Shown: in pieces, positions 33,517 through 37,516 of the stretch
Numbering within the stretch: position 1 is the first letter of the stretch
Layout of the letters: each line of letters starts with the position of its first letter
Assembly: GCA_015061285.1 (NCBI GenBank)
Contig: SUWW01000019.1
Span: 23,899-61,414 of the forward strand
Reading direction: 5' to 3'
DNA from: Bacteroidales bacterium
Lineage (GTDB): Bacteria > Bacteroidota > Bacteroidia > Bacteroidales > Marinilabiliaceae
Length of the DNA: 37,516 bases
Program-made: the position numbers and the translations under genes
The notes under the pieces: generated by a model
Seen by the model: the letters and a program-made list of their open reading frames with translations, nothing else
Database searches by the model: none
Told to the model about the DNA's origin: nothing

Positions 33517-34149
33517 TTATTTTTTAGTGCAAGAGAATTTCATTACCAACTTGTATTTCTCTATTAGCGCATCTACAACATCTACAACGGCATCACCAAC
33601 CTCTTCATCTACTAAATATGTAGCTATCAAAGAGGTCAAAAAATCTTCGTCTGATGCTAATTCTAATGTGATCATTGCTTCAACATATTCTTGCGGCATC
33701 TCCATATAGAACTCTAATTTCTTTGATGCTGCTATATATCCGCCATCATATGAAACTGATTTTCCATCCGACGATTCAAGAGCATAACCCTTGTATCCTG
33801 TGAGTATGAATGTTTTGTCGTCTTCTTTGACTATAAAGTCTTCAACGTCGAAAGTGAAACCATTGGATGCTTCTGCTATTTTTACAATGTTGATGACATC
33901 TTCGTCTGTTTGCAATTGAAGATTACTGCCGTTGAGAACAGCTTTTGCAGATATTTTTTCTTGATCAACTCCCAAATCCTTGTATTCGTTGCCATCGTAT
34001 AGATAAGCAGTGCAAGTAATATTGTAGTCGCCGACAGCTTGTTGGGCGATAGCCGAAGAGTCGTCGTCGTCATCATCATCACTACAAGCAGAAAAAGAGA
34101 AAGCGAAAGCGCTTGCCACAAGAAGCGCAAGGAAAGTTTTTAGTTTCAT
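33517..34149 (-). CDS. Small lipoprotein, calycin-like
   Basis: 210 residues. A lipoprotein signal ends in FSAC with C22, followed by SDDDDDDD, a typical Bacteroidetes surface-exposed lipoprotein spacer rich in acidic residues. The rest has alternating strands beginning AVGDYNITCTAYLYDG and resembles the calycin/lipocalin-like domains of small Bacteroidales lipoproteins, but I cannot assign a family with certainty. It follows the DUF4468 gene by 47 bases and may be in its operon. Function unknown. Confidence 0.75.
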   Translation of the reverse strand: MKLKTFLALLVASAFAFSFSACSDDDDDDDSSAIAQQAVGDYNITCTAYLYDGNEYKDLGVDQEKISAKAVLNGSNLQLQTDEDVINIVKIAEASNGFTFDVEDFIVKEDDKTFILTGYKGYALESSDGKSVSYDGGYIAASKKLEFYMEMPQEYVEAMITLELASDEDFLTSLIATYLVDEEVGDAVVDVVDALIEKYKLVMKFSCTKK

Positions 34150-34196
34150 TTTGTGTAATTCTTATAGATTAATATTGCGTGTATTCGTAATTAATG

Positions 34197-34904
34197 TTAC
34201 CAATCTTCATTTGCAGTGCCGTCGAAGCCTTCTCGAACTACTTTGGTCAATTTGTCTAATATTACGTTGGCGTAAGCATTACTCATTACAAGAGCACGAG
34301 CGTAGGCTTTTTTGCGAGCTTTTTTGTTCATACCAGATATTTCTGCATAGGGATAAGTGGAATCGAGAACCACATTCTGTTTTGTCTGCTGGTTGTTTGG
34401 ATCGTTTTCGCTTCCAGCGATTGCCGACATAATGCTTTTGCTTTCGTCTTGAAATTCAATATAGTAAGGCACAGAGTAGGTTACTCTTATCTTCTCGTTT
34501 TTTATTTGAATTTTGAATGTTGGCGTTATGTCGATATTAATAGCGGTGAATGCACCTGTATATGATGCAGCTTGTTCTATGTAGCCTTTGGCTACAATGA
34601 GACCTCGATCTCTTTCAGACGACACCACAACAGATTTTGTGTCGGTAAATGTCGACGTAAACCACATTTGTAGTTCATCATATATCTTATTTGCATCCAT
34701 ATTGGGAGCTTCAATAACTTCAATGAATGTAAATGCGTTATTAACGTCAAGTGGATGCTCTTGGGCTATTTTTTCGGCAGCTATTAGCCACTCTTTCCCA
34801 AAATTGTTTGTTGCGTATTGCTCAAGTTCATCGGTTCTGACAATTTGAGCAGACAATTGACTAATTGTTACGATTAAGAAACATAATAGTGTATAAGTCT
34901 TCAT
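34197..34904 (-). CDS. DUF4468 (TBP-like fold) exported protein
   Basis: 235 residues from the ATG that begins MKTYTLLCFLIVTISQ; an earlier in-frame start lacks a good signal peptide. Cleavage is expected after about residue 20. The block MWFTSTFTDTKSVVVSSERDRGLIVAKGYIE with the following VTYSVPYYIEFQDE fits DUF4468, a TBP-like domain found in many secreted Bacteroidetes proteins of unknown role. The C-terminal 50 residues are basic. A -7 element TAAATTTG lies at 34939-34932 on the minus strand. Likely cotranscribed with the lipoprotein gene downstream. Confidence 0.85.
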   Translation of the reverse strand: MKTYTLLCFLIVTISQLSAQIVRTDELEQYATNNFGKEWLIAAEKIAQEHPLDVNNAFTFIEVIEAPNMDANKIYDELQMWFTSTFTDTKSVVVSSERDRGLIVAKGYIEQAASYTGAFTAINIDITPTFKIQIKNEKIRVTYSVPYYIEFQDESKSIMSAIAGSENDPNNQQTKQNVVLDSTYPYAEISGMNKKARKKAYARALVMSNAYANVILDKLTKVVREGFDGTANEDW

Positions 34905-35006
34905 ATGTATGTGTATTATAATTAACTGAAGCAAATTTACTTAGCTCATTTTGTCGATACTAAGTATGTGCGTAACGATAATTCCACACAAGTGTTGAAT
35001 TTGTTG

Positions 35007-35228
35007 CTACACAGTGCGCGATGTAGTGGTGCTTTCGCTCAAATCTCTAAAGAAGTCTCTGTTGAGTATGGTAGATATGCGAGCAAGCAGAGCCGTGTCG
35101 ATGCTATCACGTTTGAAGATGTTGTATACGTTGGTTCGTTCGCAATTGAGGTGACGAGCAAACCATGTCACGCTTCTCTCTTGTCGCTTAAGTTCTTCGC
35201 GAATGAGTTTTCCTATGTGTATTGGCAT
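35007..35228 (-). CDS. Short XRE-family HTH regulator
   Basis: 73 residues from the ATG at 35228; a TTG two codons earlier is possible. The sequence MPIHIGKLIREELKRQERSV continues into an XRE-type HTH (WFARHLNCERTNVYNIFKRDSID, about 22-44) and ends with a short basic tail. The same protein type is common and well conserved in Bacteroidales; its target is not known. It is the last chromosomal gene before the insertion sequence, whose left end lies about 85 bases before its start. Confidence 0.85.
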   Translation of the reverse strand: MPIHIGKLIREELKRQERSVTWFARHLNCERTNVYNIFKRDSIDTALLARISTILNRDFFRDLSESTTTSRTV

Positions 35229-35313
35229 AAGCAAGTGTTTTGGTATGTATGTTTTTTCAAAATCACAAGCCCCTTAATTCCGCAACAGTATTATAAATAT
35301 AACTTTTTAAGTA

Positions 35314-35338
35314 CCTGAGCAACAAAAAGTTGCTCAGG
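35314..35338. repeat. Perfect 10-bp palindrome at the left end of the insertion sequence
   Basis: CCTGAGCAAC (35314-35323), AAAAA, GTTGCTCAGG (35329-35338) form a perfect hairpin 69 bases before the transposase start. It could block read-through from outside or mark the transposon tip. Confidence 0.85.
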
Positions 35339-35406
35339 ATTTGTCATGTCAGATTTTTTACCTATCTTAGTGTTGCAAATCAAAATATGTATCAAACCCG
35401 ACAGAC

Positions 35407-36693
35407 ATGGTAAAGGTAGCAATTAAATCTGAGGAACTCACTCCTTTTGGAGGAATATTTTCAATAATGGAGCAATTTGACTCCAAGCTCTCATCTGTTA
35501 TAGACTCAACCCTTGGTATGAGATGCAAGCTGTATGGTTATCAATACAGCGAAATCATCCGTTCGCTTATGAGCGTTTATTTCTGTGGCGGCTCATGCAT
35601 AGAGGATGTCACCACTCATCTGATGTACCACCTCTCGCTTCATCCGACACTTCGCACATGCAGTGCCGACACTATTCTCAGAGCCATAAAGGAACTGACC
35701 CAGGATAACATTTCCTACACATCAGACACGGGCAAGACCTATGACTTCAACACGGCAGACAAGCTGAATACACTGCTCCTCAATTGCCTGTTGTCCACAG
35801 GGCAGCTGAAAGGGGGCGAGGGGTATGACATTGACTTCGACCACCAGTTCATAGAGACTGAAAAGTATGACGCGAAGCCCACATACAAGAAGTTTCTCGG
35901 ATACCGTCCTGGTGTGGCAGTCATTGGCGATATGATTGTCGGCATAGAGAACAGCGACGGCAACACTAACGTTCGTTTCCACCAGAAGGACACGTTGAGG
36001 AGATTCTTTGAGAGGATTGAACAGAAAGGATTGACAGTCAATCGTTTCAGGGCAGATTGCGGATCCTGCTCAGAGGAAATTGTGGAAGAGGTCGGAAAGC
36101 ATTGCATGACTTTCTATATCCGCGCCAGCCGCTGCGGTTCGCTTTACGATGACATCTTTGCGCTCAGAGGGTGGAAGAGAGAGGAACTGGGCGGCAGTGA
36201 GTTTGAACTGAACTCCATTCTTGTTGAGAAATGGAAAGGGAGGGCATACCGTCTTGTAATCCAAAGGCAGAAGCGAATTGACGGTGAGCTTGACCTGTGG
36301 GAAGGCGAATACACCTACCGCTGCATCCTTACAAATGACTACGAGTCTTCAGAGAAAGAGATTGTCAAATTCTATAACCTCCGTGGAGGGAAGGAACGCA
36401 TCTTCGATGAAATGAATAACGGATTCGGCTGGAACAGGCTTCCAAAATCCTTCATGGGAGAAAACACGGTGTTTCTTCTGCTTACGGCACTCATACGCAA
36501 CTTCTATAAATTCATCATGGCGAGGCTTGACGTGAAGAGGTTCGGACTCAAAGCAACAAGCCGCATCAAGGCGTTTGTCTTCAGGTTCATCTCTGTGCCA
36601 GCAAAGTGGATCAGGACATCAAGGCAGTATGTGCTGAATATCTATTCATGCAACAACGCTTATGCTGATGTGTTCCAGAATGACTTTGGATAA
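35407..36693 (+). CDS. IS1380-family DDE transposase
   Basis: 428 residues, full length. RNase H-fold catalytic positions are visible: the first Asp in YDIDFDHQ (D143), the second in RADCGS (D217), and the glutamate in YNLRGGKERIFDEMNNGFGW with Y323, R326, E330, the Y-(2)-R-(3)-E signature of IS4-superfamily elements. The C-terminus NAYADVFQNDFG is that of Bacteroides elements such as IS942/IS612. No frameshift or stop is seen, so the enzyme may be active. It lies tail to tail with tet(Q). Confidence 0.93.
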   Translation: MVKVAIKSEELTPFGGIFSIMEQFDSKLSSVIDSTLGMRCKLYGYQYSEIIRSLMSVYFCGGSCIEDVTTHLMYHLSLHPTLRTCSADTILRAIKELTQDNISYTSDTGKTYDFNTADKLNTLLLNCLLSTGQLKGGEGYDIDFDHQFIETEKYDAKPTYKKFLGYRPGVAVIGDMIVGIENSDGNTNVRFHQKDTLRRFFERIEQKGLTVNRFRADCGSCSEEIVEEVGKHCMTFYIRASRCGSLYDDIFALRGWKREELGGSEFELNSILVEKWKGRAYRLVIQRQKRIDGELDLWEGEYTYRCILTNDYESSEKEIVKFYNLRGGKERIFDEMNNGFGWNRLPKSFMGENTVFLLLTALIRNFYKFIMARLDVKRFGLKATSRIKAFVFRFISVPAKWIRTSRQYVLNIYSCNNAYADVFQNDFG

Positions 36694-36838
36694 CACCGAC
36701 AACTTATGGTCGTGATTCTGCGTATTGCCTCAAGTCGCGTGGTAGGGTAAGGGGAATTTATGCGTCTTTGTGGCGATTTTTGCTGCGTTGCGCCCTCTTT
36801 TGCCGCAGTGACGCTACCTTTTTGACCTCTGTGTCATC
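36694..36838. other. Gap between transposase and tet(Q)
   Basis: 145 bases with no gene. It begins with the remaining IS sequence; a GC-rich stretch around 36770-36830 (GCTGCGTTGCGCCC, GCCGCAGTGACGC) has weak self-complementarity. No clear terminal inverted repeat or tet(Q) terminator was seen. Confidence 0.5.
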
Positions 36839-37516
36839 TTATGAGGGCGGTTGCGGATTTGAGGTTAATGACATTGATTTTTGGAACATGAATAAAAGTT
36901 TATCTTTTTCGTTCATGCGGATATTATCAGAATAACCGTCTTTTGTTATTTGATACCCACATGGCTTAACCATAAAAATGCCTAAGCCCTTAGTGTACGA
37001 ACTTACTTCTGAGGCATAGTCTTTACTTGTATTTAATGGAACTTTCCCTTTAATATGACACCACTCATTATTACAACTGATGTCTTCAATCTCAGACATC
37101 ATTTTTTGCAAATCTGTAATAGCTTTGGAACTCGCTACTTGGGGTATCTGCAACTCAAAACAGAGCATCGGTTCGAGAATGTCCACACCTGACTGTTGCA
37201 AAGCCAGCCTGAAGACATAAGGGGTCAGCTGTCTGAAATCAGCAGGTGTGCTTACCGGGCTATAATACTCGGCTTGAGTGAAAGTTACTTTCAGATCTGT
37301 AACTTCCCAACCATGTAACCCCGATTGGCAAGACATACGAATCCCTTCAAAAACGGCGTTTTGAAAAGAATGGTTCAGATAACCATAGGAGATGTCACTT
37401 TCGATTTGCAACCCTGTCCCTAACGGTAAGGGTTCGAGAGTCAGCCCTATTGTGGCCCAGTAAGGGTTGGGTGGCACTTCGATCTGAATAATCTTATTGA
37501 CCTTTTTTACAGGTCG
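36839..37516 (-). CDS. tet(Q): Tetracycline-resistance ribosomal protection protein Tet(Q), C-terminal part
   Basis: 225 codons and a stop; the gene continues past the window edge, so the GTPase domain is not seen. The visible part (from [20 protein letters not shown] to FMFQKSMS) matches what I recall of Tet(Q) almost residue for residue, including the EF-G-like domain IV/V segments [28 protein letters not shown] and [23 protein letters not shown]. These proteins release tetracycline from the ribosome with GTP hydrolysis. Known proteins end MSSK or MSLK; here the end is [11 protein letters not shown], so the last codons come from the junction with the insertion sequence. Tet(Q) is usually carried by CTnDOT-like conjugative transposons. 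Confidence 0.95.
   Translation of the reverse strand, partial: RPVKKVNKIIQIEVPPNPYWATIGLTLEPLPLGTGLQIESDISYGYLNHSFQNAVFEGIRMSCQSGLHGWEVTDLKVTFTQAEYYSPVSTPADFRQLTPYVFRLALQQSGVDILEPMLCFELQIPQVASSKAITDLQKMMSEIEDISCNNEWCHIKGKVPLNTSKDYASEVSSYTKGLGIFMVKPCGYQITKDGYSDNIRMNEKDKLLFMFQKSMSLTSNPQPPS

Larger units (their letters stand above)
35314..36838 (+). mobile_element. IS1380-family insertion sequence (right end uncertain)
   Basis: A transposase gene fills 35407-36693. The left end is placed at the hairpin starting CCTGAGCAAC at 35314 because IS1380-group ends usually begin CCT and because host-like sequence stops there. I found no matching inverted repeat on the right; non-coding sequence runs to the tet(Q) stop at 36839, and an AACCTC junction near 36864 is another candidate. 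The length of about 1.5 kb suits the family (IS942/IS612-like). Confidence 0.65.

Noticed and set aside
36840-36864. Right terminal inverted repeat of the insertion sequence ending in TTGAGG
   Set aside because: Apart from CCT at the tip, it shares too few bases with the left end, and the flanks show no target duplication.
35314-37516. Composite transposon made of two insertion sequences around tet(Q)
   Set aside because: Only one IS and only the 3' part of tet(Q) are inside the window; the other side cannot be seen.

Overview
The window reads as chromosome of a Bacteroidales bacterium (Prevotella- or Bacteroides-like; genus not resolved). The support is the protein families (Bacteroidetes-type UvrA without the first cysteine pair of zinc module 1, FHS-family sugar permease next to galactokinase, DUF4468, Mpi-type invertase, GH28, Abi_2, Tet(Q)), promoters of the Bacteroidetes TTTG / TAnnTTTG kind, and weak Shine-Dalgarno signals. 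No rRNA, tRNA or CRISPR array was recognised.

Layout. 1-469 is a tandem array of 132-bp units. 581-4929 (+) holds a secreted GH28 pectinase-type hydrolase, NAD synthetase and a PLD-family nuclease-like protein. 5023-6255 (-) is a THUMP-like methyltransferase, convergent with them. 6489-7883 (+) is a signalling operon: ECF sigma factor, Hpt protein, STAS anti-sigma-antagonist. uvrA follows (7981-10773). 11026-13450 (+) is a tight operon of a SiaB-type kinase, a SiaC-type phosphoprotein fused to a LytTR DNA-binding domain, a secreted redoxin and a LysE-type exporter. 13579-19147 is mostly minus-strand housekeeping: EF-P, HAD phosphatase, GH3-family protein, iron-sulfur flavoprotein, a small hypothetical (+), esterase and MsrA.

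19512-25648 (-) is a visibly more GC-rich operon transcribed RND/MMPL permease, LolA-like periplasmic protein, outer-membrane barrel, then an ECF-transporter S-component fused to a methyltransferase. A 67-bp tandem repeat array lies between its first and second genes. Its promoter shares an identical 22-bp box, in the same register to the core promoter, with the promoter of a TetR gene at 27794-28444, so that TetR protein is the likely regulator. An Abi_2 abortive-infection gene and a serine recombinase lie between regulator and operon.

28636-35228 (-) carries a nitroreductase lipoprotein, two FHS sugar transporters, galK (operon with the second transporter), a small lipoprotein plus a DUF4468 protein, and a short XRE regulator. 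The right end (35314-37516) is acquired DNA: an IS1380-type insertion sequence and the 3' part of tet(Q), whose last codons are replaced at the junction.

The most unusual items are the SiaC-LytTR fusion, the S-component-methyltransferase fusion inside an RND export operon, the twin promoter boxes with a terminator hairpin in the RND leader, and the two related repeat arrays.
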